DNA of 41,513 nt from Planctomycetota bacterium (GCA_013152475.1 JAADGH010000100.1:1-41513), one strand, 5' to 3'; shown: positions 33,307 through 41,513, counted from the first letter of the stretch. The notes: generated by a model from the sequence alone, not told the origin. Made by a program: numbers and translations.

Positions 33307-33924
33307 GTGAACGAAAAGAAGATTCCCAATACTCCAGCCGCCGTTTCCGCCATCATCCTCGCCGGCGGCGAGAGCACACGCCTCGGACGGGACAAGGCGT
33401 TCCTTCAGATCGGCGGGCGGACGCTCATCGAGCGAACCACTGCGGAGTTGGCGAAGGTTTGTGACCAGGTTTTCATCAGCAGCAACAACCCCGAACGGTT
33501 TCAATGTCTTGATGTCGCCGGTGTTGTGCCGGATGTGATGCCCGGTCTCGGTCCCCTTGGCGGCATCCACGCCGGTCTTCGGGCGATGGCGAACGAATAC
33601 GGATTCTTCGTCGCGTGCGACATGCCCCTTCTTGACGCCGGTGTCCTTCGCGATCAGGTTGAGCGCCTGCGCGCCGAACCGTGCGACGCCGTCGTGCCCC
33701 GCTGGGACGGGCGCACCGAGCCCCTCCACGCGATCTACGGCAGGGCCTGCCTGCCCGCCATCGAGCGATGCATTGGACGCGGCGAACGAAAGATCATCGC
33801 ATTCTATGACGACGTCCGGGTCGCCTATTGGGAGCTCCGCCCCCTGGAGAAATGGGAGCGATACTTCCATAACATCAACACGGAAGACGACTTGCGCGAT
33901 CTCCGTCGCCTCATCAAAAAATAG
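33307..33924 (+). CDS. mobA: MobA, molybdenum cofactor guanylyltransferase
   Basis: 205 residues from GTG 33307; a TTG overlapping the fdhD stop is also open, but the added residues come from repeat-like DNA (GGAGCGATGGAGTAGTGG). The nucleotidyltransferase signature is SAIILAGGESTRLGRDKAFLQIGG. The metal-binding region is FFVACDMPLL, followed by PRWDGRTEPLHAIYG, and the C-terminus has FHNINTEDDL. MobA adds GMP to molybdopterin to make MGD, the cofactor form used by FdhA. The fdhA-fdhD-mobA order makes a self-sufficient maturation operon. Length is normal for the family. Confidence 0.9.
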   Translation: MNEKKIPNTPAAVSAIILAGGESTRLGRDKAFLQIGGRTLIERTTAELAKVCDQVFISSNNPERFQCLDVAGVVPDVMPGLGPLGGIHAGLRAMANEYGFFVACDMPLLDAGVLRDQVERLRAEPCDAVVPRWDGRTEPLHAIYGRACLPAIERCIGRGERKIIAFYDDVRVAYWELRPLEKWERYFHNINTEDDLRDLRRLIKK

Positions 33925-33954
33925 ACATTCTTCGTTTCCCTGCCGGAAAACAGG

Positions 33955-33983
33955 TTGCATCCCCTCGGCCTGCCATGTATACT
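33955..33983 (+). promoter_or_regulatory. possible promoter for the ankyrin gene
   Basis: TTGCAT (33955-33960, 3 of 6), a 17-nt spacer and TATACT (33978-33983, 5 of 6). The expected leader to the ATG at 34056 is about 66 nt. The -35 box is weak. Confidence 0.4.
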
Positions 33984-34055
33984 CATATAGGATAGAATGT
34001 CCGTTGCCCGGGGATTCGCAGCCGCCGAACACGAAAAAGAAATCGGCGAGGTGAG

Positions 34056-35057
34056 ATGACAATGGATCAAGCCCAGTCTTATTTGAGCACGGCGATCATC
34101 TACGGCAACCTGGATATGGTGAGGAACCTGGTCGAGCAGGGAACGGATGTCAACGTTCACGACACGGACGGGTTCTCGCCCCTGGGGCGGGCGGCCTTCT
34201 ACGGCCAGCTCCACATCGCGGAGTATCTCCTCTCTCGCGGGGCGGACGTTAACACAAAGAACAACGACGGGTGGACCCCGCTCCAACAGGCCAGCGGCAA
34301 GGGCTGCCGCGAGATTGTCGCCCTCCTCCTCCGGCAGGGGGCCGATGTTCATGCCACGAATTCCAACGGCCACACGGCCCTGCACATCGCCGCCTTCAAG
34401 GGGCATCAGGACGTGGCAGAGGCCCTTCTTGATCATGGCGCGGATGTGAACGCCACCGATACCCACGGCCACACCCCGCTCTATAAGGCCGCGCTCCAGG
34501 GGGGGTGGGAGGTTGCGAAGCTCCTGGTGGAGAAGGGCGCCGACGTCAACGCAAAGGACCAGATCGGCATGACCCCCCTCCACGCCGCCGCCCAAGACCA
34601 CAAGGACATCGTCTACCTCTTGATCCACGAGGGCGCCAACGTGAACACCAGGACCTCATATGCCCACGAGACGCCCCTGCACATTGCCACCTCGTCCGGG
34701 CATGACGGGACCGTGGCCCTCCTGCTGGACCACGGCGCCAACATCAACGCAAAAACGAAATACCTGGAGGAAACAGCCCTCCACATGGCCGCCGCCCAGG
34801 GGCACGAAAAGGTCGTGCGGCTTCTGGTCCGCCGAGGCGCGGAGACCGATGCGAAAGATGCCGCTGGGCGAACAGCCCTCGATGTGGCCGAACGGCGCCA
34901 GCATGCCCTCATCGTCGAGATCCTGCGCGACGCCCGCACCGGTGTCAGCAACGAGCTCATCGCCTCCAGCGAAATCGAACACGTGGACGAACTCCCCGGC
35001 CTTTCCGAAGGCGGCGCCCAACCCGACGAGAGCGAGGAACCGGAAGGCGCACGGTAA
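34056..35057 (+). CDS. ankyrin-repeat protein
   Basis: 333 residues from the ATG at 34056 with GCGAGGTGAG upstream. Nine ankyrin units of about 33 residues cover about 9-305, most with the TPLHxAA and VxxLLxxGADVN consensus (for example HTALHIAAFKGHQDVAEALLDHGADVN). A short acidic tail (DESEEPEGAR) follows. There is no signal peptide or catalytic domain, so it probably acts as a protein-binding scaffold in the cytoplasm. The repeats are regular and uninterrupted. It is isolated from its neighbours by about 110-130 bp on each side and has its own putative promoter. Partner unknown. Confidence 0.93.
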   Translation: MTMDQAQSYLSTAIIYGNLDMVRNLVEQGTDVNVHDTDGFSPLGRAAFYGQLHIAEYLLSRGADVNTKNNDGWTPLQQASGKGCREIVALLLRQGADVHATNSNGHTALHIAAFKGHQDVAEALLDHGADVNATDTHGHTPLYKAALQGGWEVAKLLVEKGADVNAKDQIGMTPLHAAAQDHKDIVYLLIHEGANVNTRTSYAHETPLHIATSSGHDGTVALLLDHGANINAKTKYLEETALHMAAAQGHEKVVRLLVRRGAETDAKDAAGRTALDVAERRQHALIVEILRDARTGVSNELIASSEIEHVDELPGLSEGGAQPDESEEPEGAR

Positions 35058-35086
35058 ATCTCGCGGGGAGCTTCGCTCTGCGTCTC

Positions 35087-35116
35087 TTGACACACTCCCT
35101 GTCCCGGCCTTACCAT
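35087..35116 (+). promoter_or_regulatory. possible promoter for the Asp-box gene
   Basis: TTGACA (35087-35092, 6 of 6), an 18-nt spacer and TACCAT (35111-35116, 4 of 6). It lies between the ankyrin stop (35057) and the start at 35171, leaving a leader of about 48 nt. Confidence 0.45.
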
Positions 35117-35170
35117 TTGCAATGCAGTGGTGAAAACTCGCTCGACAGCCCGCATTTGGAGGCACATCCT

Positions 35171-36250
35171 ATGGCAAAGATGCCGAAATCAGCAGAGAAG
35201 TCAGAACTCGGCGGCGAAGTCGTCGATGGGCTGGCCATCCACCGCAGCGCCGAGCACATGCCGTCCCTGCCTGCCGGGCCGTTCGCGCGGCTCAACAGCG
35301 GCCGCATCCTGTCCATAGCAGGCAACCCCGCGCAAGCCTACATAAGCAACGACGAAGGGGCGACGTGGAACGAACGTCCTCTATGTCCTGCCGGCAGCAA
35401 CATCTCCGCACCCCCCACCGGCGCTCTCCTCTGCACCGACACCGGGACGGCGATCGTCGCATTCTCGAATCTAAAAGAGAAAAACTGGACGTGGAGCGAT
35501 GAATTGAAGGACGCCCCCGGCGCGCGCCTGCCCACCTGTGCCATGCGGAGCACCGATGAAGGAGAAACCTGGCAGGACGTGCAGAAACTCCACGACGACT
35601 GGACCGGCGCAACGCGAGACATCATCCAGACGCGCGGCGGCGCCGTCGTTTTCGCAAGTATGAAAATGCGCCACCACCCGGGACGGCACACCGTGCTCAC
35701 CTATCGGTCCGAGGACGACGGCGTTACGTGGGCGCCCAGCAATGTCATCGACCTCGGCGGAAACGGCCACCACGACGGCGCAACCGAAGGCACGCTGGTC
35801 GAGCTGAAGGACGGCCGGCTGCTGCAGTACATCCGCACCAACTGGGGCCAGTTCTGGCGGGCGGAGTCGGCCGACGGGGGACGAACCTGGCACCCCTTTG
35901 GCCCATCCGGCATCGAGGCGTCCAGCGCGCCGGGCATCCTGGAGCGCCTGGCCAGCGGCCGCATTGTGCTCCTGTGGAACCGGCCCTATCCCGAGGGCGA
36001 GGCCGACTATCCGCTTCGGGGCGGCGACGGCGTCTGGTCGGCGACGCCGGCGCGGAACTTCCGAGAGGAACTGTCCATGAGCTTCTCCGAGGACGAGTGC
36101 GAGACCTGGTCGCCGCCGGTTGTCGTCGCCCGCAAGAAGGGGGAGTGCTCGTACCCCTATGTGTTCGAGGCGGAACCGGGTATCCTCTGGATCACCGCCC
36201 ACCGTTGGGATGCGAAATTGAGACTCCGCGAAGCTGATTTCGTCCGCTGA
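35171..36250 (+). CDS. sialidase-like six-bladed beta-propeller (Asp-box) protein
   Basis: 359 residues from the ATG at 35171 with TTGGAGG upstream. Five Asp boxes (S-x-D-x-G-x-T-W type) lie at 59-66, 127-134, 180-187, 233-240 and 306-313, the last with Cys in place of Gly (SEDECETW). This periodicity marks the exo-alpha-sialidase/BNR propeller. Such proteins hydrolyse or bind sialic acids and other uronic or sulfated sugars. No FRIP motif or signal peptide is visible, so export and true sialidase activity are unproven. Many planctomycete relatives are of unknown substrate. The gene is followed by the remnant and repeat region 36267-36440. Confidence 0.88.
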   Translation: MAKMPKSAEKSELGGEVVDGLAIHRSAEHMPSLPAGPFARLNSGRILSIAGNPAQAYISNDEGATWNERPLCPAGSNISAPPTGALLCTDTGTAIVAFSNLKEKNWTWSDELKDAPGARLPTCAMRSTDEGETWQDVQKLHDDWTGATRDIIQTRGGAVVFASMKMRHHPGRHTVLTYRSEDDGVTWAPSNVIDLGGNGHHDGATEGTLVELKDGRLLQYIRTNWGQFWRAESADGGRTWHPFGPSGIEASSAPGILERLASGRIVLLWNRPYPEGEADYPLRGGDGVWSATPARNFREELSMSFSEDECETWSPPVVVARKKGECSYPYVFEAEPGILWITAHRWDAKLRLREADFVR

Positions 36251-36266
36251 GCCGCCCAGCCCGCTC

Positions 36267-36440
36267 CGACCCAAAGGCGGAGCCGGATGAAGAGTCGTCC
36301 CCAGGCAGAGCCCGGGGGCGAGGTGAGAATTGGATGGAACGGTGCGCTAACGATAAACCTTTGTCACCGCCACGCGCGCCTGAAACGTCTTGGGCGGTGA
36401 ACCGGTGAGGCCGAGACGGATTGGTTGTGGCGCGGGGGGG
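36267..36440. repeat. direct repeat, copy 1 (partner 37346-37520)
   Basis: About 174 bp that closely resemble 37346-37520 in the same orientation. The shared part begins CGACC, passes through a conserved GAAGAGTCGTCCCCAGGCAG segment, and runs into coding-like sequence. The two copies are about 1.08 kb apart and flank the zinc-ribbon membrane gene. Confidence 0.85.
36347..36440 (-). pseudogene. C-terminal remnant of a paralogue of the giant glycosidase
   Basis: Read from about 36440 down to the TAG at 36347, the minus strand encodes ...IRLGLTGSPPKTFQARVAVT then KVYR and stop. The intact gene at 37427 ends ...IQIGLTGPPPKAFQMRVAVT then KVYR. I count 21 of 27 identical residues, with both synonymous and non-synonymous changes. 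This suggests an old paralogue that was once under selection rather than a fresh copy. Upstream of about 36440 the similarity stops abruptly, so the rest of the paralogue has been lost. Confidence 0.8.
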
Positions 36441-36542
36441 TGGAAAAATGGTCTAATGGCCTGTGGGCAGTTTGTCCGCAAGCAGGCCATCGTTAGCCGC
36501 ATTGTGTCCGGGACACATCAACCGAAATAGGAGACGCGCTCC

Positions 36543-37115
36543 ATGAAGTGCCCGTTTTGCGCGGAGGAGATCCAGGACGATGCGATCCTCTGCCGCTTCT
36601 GCGGGGCGGTAAAGAAAGGCGAAAGCTGGAAGCCGCCACCCCTCCCCGGAGAGCGACCGGCCCACAAATCACGCCTCACCATCCGCACCGCGGCGGTGTT
36701 TTTCCTGCTATCCGCCCTCTTTGAGGGCATGTCGCTGACCTCCGGCATCCCGCTGTTCGGAGCGATTCGCGGCGGGCCCGTGGCGGTGATCTATCACCTG
36801 TTGTACGTCGGGCTTTTCCTGGCGATGGGGGTCGGCCTGTGGGTCGCAAGCCGTTGGGGCTACCGGATCATGTTCGCCGGAACGATCTTCTACACACTGG
36901 ACAAGGCCCTCTATCTTCTGGATCGCCGGGCCAGGCAGGCCGACCTGCTGCACAAGCTGCAAGGCTACGGAGGCATGTTCGTCTTGGACCAAGCCGAGCA
37001 AGGGGCCATCCTCCGCGCGATGGTCCTGATGACGGTGCTGTTCATCGCCTGTTGGTGGGGGTTCCTGCTCTACCTCTATGTTCGCCGAGACTACTTCAAA
37101 GCCCCATCGAAGTAG
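36543..37115 (+). CDS. zinc-ribbon membrane protein of unknown function
   Basis: 190 residues from the ATG at 36543; upstream GGAGACGCG offers a moderate ribosome-binding site. The N-terminal zinc ribbon has C3, C6, C17 and C20 (CPFCAEEIQDDAILCRFCG), a common UPF0547-like lead domain. A Pro-rich linker follows (about 30-43), then four predicted transmembrane helices at about 48-66, 78-103, 108-130 and 160-181. It probably sits in the inner membrane with the ribbon in the cytoplasm. It lies alone between two direct repeats (36267-36440 and 37346-37520). No catalytic motif is seen and the function is unknown. Confidence 0.85.
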   Translation: MKCPFCAEEIQDDAILCRFCGAVKKGESWKPPPLPGERPAHKSRLTIRTAAVFFLLSALFEGMSLTSGIPLFGAIRGGPVAVIYHLLYVGLFLAMGVGLWVASRWGYRIMFAGTIFYTLDKALYLLDRRARQADLLHKLQGYGGMFVLDQAEQGAILRAMVLMTVLFIACWWGFLLYLYVRRDYFKAPSK

Positions 37116-37130
37116 TCGATCCGCACAAAA

Positions 37131-37202
37131 CGGGGACAGTATATTCAATTGGATGGCCCACGTCGGCCCGCAACAACTACGCAATAGAATATACTGTCCC
37201 CG
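37131..37202. repeat. 72-bp palindromic element (REPIN/MITE-like)
   Basis: The perfect 16-bp terminal inverted repeat CGGGGACAGTATATTC pairs with GAATATACTGTCCCCG. Extending it gives 20 of 21 matching positions. About 30 bp lie between the arms. GGGGACAGTAT-type ends are known from elements mobilised by REP-associated tyrosine transposases (RAYTs), but none is encoded in the window. It begins 15 bp after the zinc-ribbon gene. Confidence 0.85.
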
Positions 37203-37250
37203 ATTTGCCTTGGCGCCCATGTAAGGCCCGCCCTACATCTACTCGTCACT

Positions 37251-37275
37251 CGTTCCCAGGCTCTGCCTGGGAACG
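37251..37275. repeat. 25-bp perfect hairpin CGTTCCCAGGC-tct-GCCTGGGAACG
   Basis: An 11-bp stem with a 3-nt loop. Related text lies at 37285-37300 (GGCAGGCTCTGCCTG) and, in reverse sense (CCCCAGGCAGAGCC), at about 36299 and 37378. It is a dispersed palindromic element; in the convergent gap between 37115 and 37427 it could also act as a transcription stop, although no T-run follows. Confidence 0.8.
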
Positions 37276-37345
37276 CATGATTCGGCAGGCTCTGCCTGCT
37301 TCCTTACTTGCACTCATCGCGCCAATCGGGTGACCCATTCCGTTT

Positions 37346-37520
37346 CGACCAAGAGGCGGAGCCGGACGAAGAGTCGTCCCCAGGCAGAGCCCGGGGGCGA
37401 GGTGAAACTCTATGTGGAGTGGTGGACTAACGGTACACCTTCGTCACCGCTACGCGCATCTGGAATGCCTTGGGGGGTGGGCCGGTGAGGCCGATTTGGA
37501 TGGGGTTGGGGCCGGGGTGG
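37346..37520. repeat. direct repeat, copy 2 (partner 36267-36440)
   Basis: This copy spans the downstream flank and the last 31 codons of the giant glycosidase gene (stop at 37427). The non-coding part (37346-37425) is conserved as strongly as the coding part, so the duplication included the 3' flank. Confidence 0.85.
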
Positions 37521-40500
37521 AGCGTGGGGGCTGGGCCTTCGGGTGTCACGACTTTCGCCTCGTTCGATCCGGCGGGGAAGAGCTTGCACGCGCCGCCGGA
37601 ATAGACCAGCCGATCCCCCGACGTCAGCGACACGGGGAAGACCAGCTTCCGCCCGTTCACCGTGATACTCGGGCTCGTCAGGGCCAGGGTCTTCCGAATC
37701 CCACGCACGTCATCGACCCGGCACGTAACCGTCGCCCCGGCGGGGATGGCGTTGTAGTAGATGATGAGATACTCGATCTTCGACAGGTCCGCCTTCGCGC
37801 CGGCGAGGGGGAACTCGACGTACTTCCAGCCGGCAAACTCGATTTTCGTTTTTGCGTCAACCCACTGCCCCGCGGTGTCCCGCAGTTGCAGGTAGAGGGT
37901 CTCGCCCTTGCCATCGCCGTAGAGCCAGAAGCCCAGGTCGGTGCAGGTCGACAGGTCCACCGGTGGGGAGAACGGCCGCCCTCGCGCCGACCAGCCGCTG
38001 GGGTTCTTGCTTGTCGCCGTGTAGCGCACGCACGACTTGCCGACCTTGGCCCCATCCGAGCAGAGGTCCAGCTTGTGTGTCACGCCCGGTGAGGTGGGGA
38101 AGCCCTTGCGCTTGCCGCTGACGACATACTTCGCATACTGGTTCTCCGGTCTGTCCGCGAAGGCGTCCAGGCTGTCGAACGTCTCGACGGGCACGGCTGT
38201 TGGGGCCTCGTAGGCTGCGCCCTTGTCGTCGATCTGGTCCACCGTCATCTCCAGCTCCAGCTTTGCATCGGCCCGGCAGGTGATGTCCCATTGGTTCTGC
38301 ACGCCGTCGAGGGCCGTGATGGTTCGCGGGTCGTCCGCCTCGCTGCCGAGGAAGTTCCACTTGATCTTGCCCTTCGGGTTGCGCCCGCGCACCGTCTCGC
38401 CCTCGGTGATAACCCAGACGTAGGCCCTCGGGCGCGCAGCGCCGTCGGACTCGCACGTAAACTTGACCGCGTTCGCCCCCGCCTCGATCACCGGCGCGTC
38501 GCCCTCGGGCTTCACGTCGCAGATCAGCTTGCCCTTCGGGTCGTAGAGCTTGCAGTCGGTCGCCGAGCGGAACTCGAGGTAGCACCCCGTGTCGATCTCG
38601 ACGGGGAAACGGATCGTCTTGCCGCCGATGGTGATCGCCGGGTTGCGCAGCTTCGCCTTCACCAGCGGGATCGCCTTGATCGGGCTGAGAGTACACGTCA
38701 CCTTCCCCTTTGCCGGGACGTTGTTGACGTACAGGTTCAGCTCCTCGACGGCGTTCATGCGGACGGACTCGCGATAGATCGCATAGATCCCGCCGTAGGG
38801 CCAGGAGTAGTCGGCATGGCGTTCGCCCTCGGTCTCGATCAGCTCGAAATACCGCCACCCGGTGAAGTCCACGGTGATATAGTGGTCGCCGTAGGCGCGG
38901 GACATGTGGAGCGGACTCCGGGTCTGCAGGTTCAGCACCTCGCCCTTGCCGTCGCCATGGACCCACACGCCGATGCCCTGGTGCTTCGACAGGTTCAGCG
39001 GCGGGTCGAACTTCTTCCCCACCCACGCCCACGCGCGCAGGGGGGTGGCCGTCGAGTTCGATGCCTTGAAGCACCCGCTCCGGCCGCCGGCCTTCACCTG
39101 TTCGGTGGTGGGGGTGATGCTTGCGGTGACGCCCTTCTGTGCGCCACGGTTCGGGAGATTCTTCGCATCGGCGAAATCGGCGAGGGTGATGTTGCCTTTC
39201 GCGTCGTACGGTCCGGCGGAGTAGAGCGCCTCGATGCGCAGCTTCACCGGCTGCCTGCCGAAGCGGTTCTCGCTCTTCCACGTGTTGCCCCAGCCGTTGA
39301 GGCCCTGCACCTTGTGCCTGGCGTACTGGGCGCGGCGGAACTGCCACTCGCCCTTGTCGCCCTGCTCCAGCTTGAACTCATCCCCCGGCACGCGGAGCTT
39401 CGCCTTCACGTCGTCGTTGAAGTACTTCGCGTTGCGCAGGTTCTCGTATCGCCGCATGATCGCCGCGAGGCGCGGCAGCACGGCGATGGTCTTGACCGTT
39501 TTCGGGTTGATACCCATGATGGACAGGCTGCTGTCGTTGGCGATGGCCTTGGCGCAGAGGTACTCGATGTCGTCCGGGTAGGTCGGCTCGGCCTGCGGGC
39601 CGTGCCACGTCTTGAACGCCCACCAGCCGAGGTTCGTTGGCAGGAACGATCGCTGCCAGCGCTGGTTGGCCCGGCAGTGGATGTCCACGAACTTCTTGTG
39701 GCTGCGCGTGGGGTGGTCCCATGCCCCCATGCGCGCGCGGACGTACCACAGGTGGTGGTGGAACGTGCTCATCTCCATCAGCGCCGGGCGCTTCAGCCGC
39801 TTCCAGATCGCCCAGGCGAACTTTGACCCGTAGTACCACGACCATTCCCGCCCGGCCACGGCGTCGCTGCCGTCGAGGGCGTCGAGGTAGATCATGTCGA
39901 AGCCGCAGTCGTTGTAGAGCTCCGCTGTCTTCGCCGCGACCTCGGTGTAGAGGGCCGACTCGCCGTCCGCGACGAAGCGGTTGAAGCATCCCCGAAGGCG
40001 CCGGGCCTTCGCCCCCTTCGCATGGGACGCGACCTTCGTCCCGAACGCGCCGCGCTTGCACCCGGTGAAAGCAAAGGGCGGATCCTTGGCCACGGCCTTG
40101 TAGGTGATCAGCTCGTTGTCGATCTGGAGCGTCACGCTGCCGCGGATGAAAAAGCCGGTGAGCGTCGGCGTGTCCCTGGTCGATTCGGCCACGGGCACCG
40201 TCGTCGCCTTCTCGTCGAGCGGGGCGGTAAGGGTGTACGTCTCCAGCTTCCCCAGGTCCGGGTGCGGCACGGGGGTGACATAGGGACACTTTGGGTCGAG
40301 GAACTGGGAGTAGGTGTGCAGGCCCGCCGAGATGCCCGCCGCGTGGAGCCTGTCGATGACGGCCTTCAGGCTGGCCTTGCCCTTGGGGTAGAGCTTCGGG
40401 TTCGGCTCGAAGTCGCCGAAGCGGAACGACCGCCCGCCGTGGAAGTCGATCTGCGTCACGCCGAGGCGCTTGCAGCAGGCGATCCAGTCGTCCACCGTCT

Positions 40501-41324
40501 CCTCGGTGAGGTCGGTGAAGTTGAAGAGGTAGGAGCCGTAGTTGATCGGCCCGTCGGGGGCCCACGGCCCGCTGATGGGCGAGTGGGGCACGTCGGGCGC
40601 GGCGGTGACGGCCTCCTTCAGGACGTTGCGGAACTCCGCCGTCGGGCAGGCGACGATGGCCGACTTCGCCCCCGCCATGCCCAGCCTGCCATAGGCATAG
40701 GCCCGGAGGAACTTGCTCGGGCCGGGTATCTCCGGCGAGTTGGTCTTCAGGTTCAGCGCCAGGACGCACGCGGTGAAGGGGTCCTCGCCGTTTGCCTTGA
40801 GGCTCAGAGGGACGTGGGGGCAGATCAACTGGTCCACGCCGTCGCCGGTGACGGACTCGACCTCGAAAAGGAGGGTGCGCTTCTGGACAGTGACCTTGAC
40901 GACGGCTGTCGCGCCGGCGTCGCCGAAGGTGAAGGTCAGCCGGCTGTCCTTGTAGGTGGCTGCCTTTCCCTGCCTTTCGGACCACGGCGGCGGAGCCTCG
41001 TTTCGAGTAGTCCTTGCCTGTGGCCTTATCGACGAAGCGGAGGTTCGTGCCATCCGCGCCGATCTCGTAGAGGACGGTTTCATTCTCGATCTTCGCCGCG
41101 ACCTTCGGCTGCGCGATCGCGGCAGCGCCTCCCACCAGGATCGTGAGGGCACACCAGAACAACATACTTGGCTGCCGTCGCGGAAAGACACGCTCAAGCT
41201 TCGCTTGGGCGTGGCACCCGGAAGTGCGCGGCCGGAAGGATGTGCCACGCTCAAACTTGTTTGAGCGTGCGTCAGCGGCAGGCCCTTCGCAGCAAGAACG
41301 TCTCAGCCGATTCCTTCGCACCAT
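37427..41324 (-). CDS. giant secreted TIM-barrel glycosidase-like protein with two homologous binding modules; frameshifted near 40965
   Basis: About 1298 residues when joined across a frameshift. AGAGGAG (41331-41337) lies 6 nt before ATG 41324; ATG 41165 is an alternative. The first frame encodes a hydrophobic export segment (MLFWCALTILVGGAAAIAQP) and ENETVLYEIGADGTNLRFVD, up to VVRKAGK. The next frame continues as AATYKDSRLTFTFGDAGATA to the end, so one base appears extra near 40961-40980. Then come a beta-sandwich, a TIM barrel (VTQIDFHGG, FDMIYLDALDGSD) interrupted by a small inserted domain (VTLQIDNELITYKAV...CKRGAFGT), and two tandem homologous modules, each with GIGVWVHGDGKGE- or GFWLYGDGKGE-type cores. 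A role in binding and cleaving an external glycan is inferred. Substrate unknown. Confidence 0.8.
41189..41269. repeat. pair of inverted hairpins (REPIN-like) in the gene leader
   Basis: Hairpin A: CACGCTCAAAC-tt-GTTTGAGCGTG (41246-41269), a perfect 11-bp stem. Hairpin B: CACGCTCAAGC-ttc-GCTTGGGCGTG (41189-41213) with one mismatch. Each has a GTGCCAC extension and the two face each other. The core matches the outer arms of the element at 7548-7775. It lies between the ATG at 41324 and the signal peptide at 41165, within the open frame. Confidence 0.8.
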
Positions 41325-41337
41325 ACCCATCTCCTCT
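41324..41337 (-). promoter_or_regulatory. ribosome-binding site and start of the giant glycosidase
   Basis: The minus strand has AGAGGAG (41337-41331), then ATG at 41330 (no spacing), then ATG at 41324 (6-nt spacing). No comparable site precedes the ATG at 41165, so translation probably begins at 41324 and reads through the hairpin element. Confidence 0.5.
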
Positions 41338-41370
41338 CACGGTTCATGACCGGTGTTCACGTGGCGGGGT

Positions 41371-41401
41371 ATGATAGCATGGGAAACGGGGCGGGAGGCA
41401 A
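41371..41401 (-). promoter_or_regulatory. possible promoter of the giant glycosidase gene
   Basis: The minus strand has TTGCCT (41401-41396), a 19-nt spacer and TATCAT (41376-41371) preceded by TGC, an extended -10 form. The transcript would start near 41364, about 40 nt before the start at 41324. The rest of the window up to 41513 shows no gene or repeat. Confidence 0.4.
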
Positions 41402-41513
41402 GGGATTTTCGGGTGCAACGAAAGAAACGGGTTCGTTCCTGGAGATGAGGCAATACCCGCAGCCAGCGATTTTCCTTGACTTAGGCCGACTAAAGGGATA
41501 TACGTTAATCGTT

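Overview
The window is GC-rich bacterial chromosome. It is packed with secreted glycoside-hydrolase-like proteins, sugar-acid and sugar-phosphate enzymes, a sulfatase-fold protein, Gfo/Idh/MocA and PIG-L proteins, and long gaps built from palindromic repeats. This mix is typical of the Planctomycetota/Lentisphaerota side of the PVC group and of similar uncultured polysaccharide degraders (Hydrogenedentota, Sumerlaeota). No rRNA, tRNA or ribosomal protein gene is present to fix the lineage, so the assignment is inference. I see no CRISPR array, prophage or intact transposase.

Layout. 1-5108 (minus strand): a HicB-like antitoxin cut by the window edge, a UroD-fold protein, a secreted beta-sandwich protein, a secreted TIM-barrel glycosidase-like protein and a small unknown protein. 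5336-9024 (plus): a xylose-isomerase-fold protein, a sulfatase-fold protein with an altered nucleophile site, and an M20 peptidase behind a repeat element. 9038-12874: a 1278-residue secreted multidomain glycoside-hydrolase-like protein. 12949-13716 (minus): a second isomerase-fold protein, divergent from a plus-strand run 13921-20891 (dnaJ, GH57, a lipoprotein with a degenerate alpha/beta-hydrolase triad, Gfo/Idh/MocA, PIG-L deacetylase, SDR). 20901-24060 (minus): metallophosphoesterase, acyltransferase, zinc alcohol dehydrogenase and a glycine-repeat protein, probably one operon. 24227-28914 (plus): two unusual ABC-importer subunits. 28987-29367 (minus): a stand-alone receiver protein. 29761-33924 (plus): formate dehydrogenase with its maturation factors FdhD and MobA. 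34056-37115: an ankyrin protein, an Asp-box sialidase-like protein and a zinc-ribbon membrane protein. 37427-41324 (minus): a giant secreted glycosidase-like gene with a frameshift near its 5' end.

How it fits together. Most genes suit capture and catabolism of complex glycans. Secreted TIM-barrel proteins with binding modules act outside, an ABC importer takes up products, and dehydrogenases, epimerases and a deacetylase process them inside. The fdhA-fdhD-mobA cluster is a coherent molybdoenzyme operon.

The most unusual item is the importer. Its solute-binding protein is fused to permease 1 and carries two pairs of CxxC knuckles. Permease 2 carries a roughly 420-residue extracytoplasmic insertion with GH42-like sequence motifs. 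No ATPase is encoded nearby. Other points of interest are the doubly degenerate alpha/beta-hydrolase lipoprotein, the tail of a lost paralogue of the giant glycosidase, and several families of palindromic elements, one of which lies inside a translated leader.
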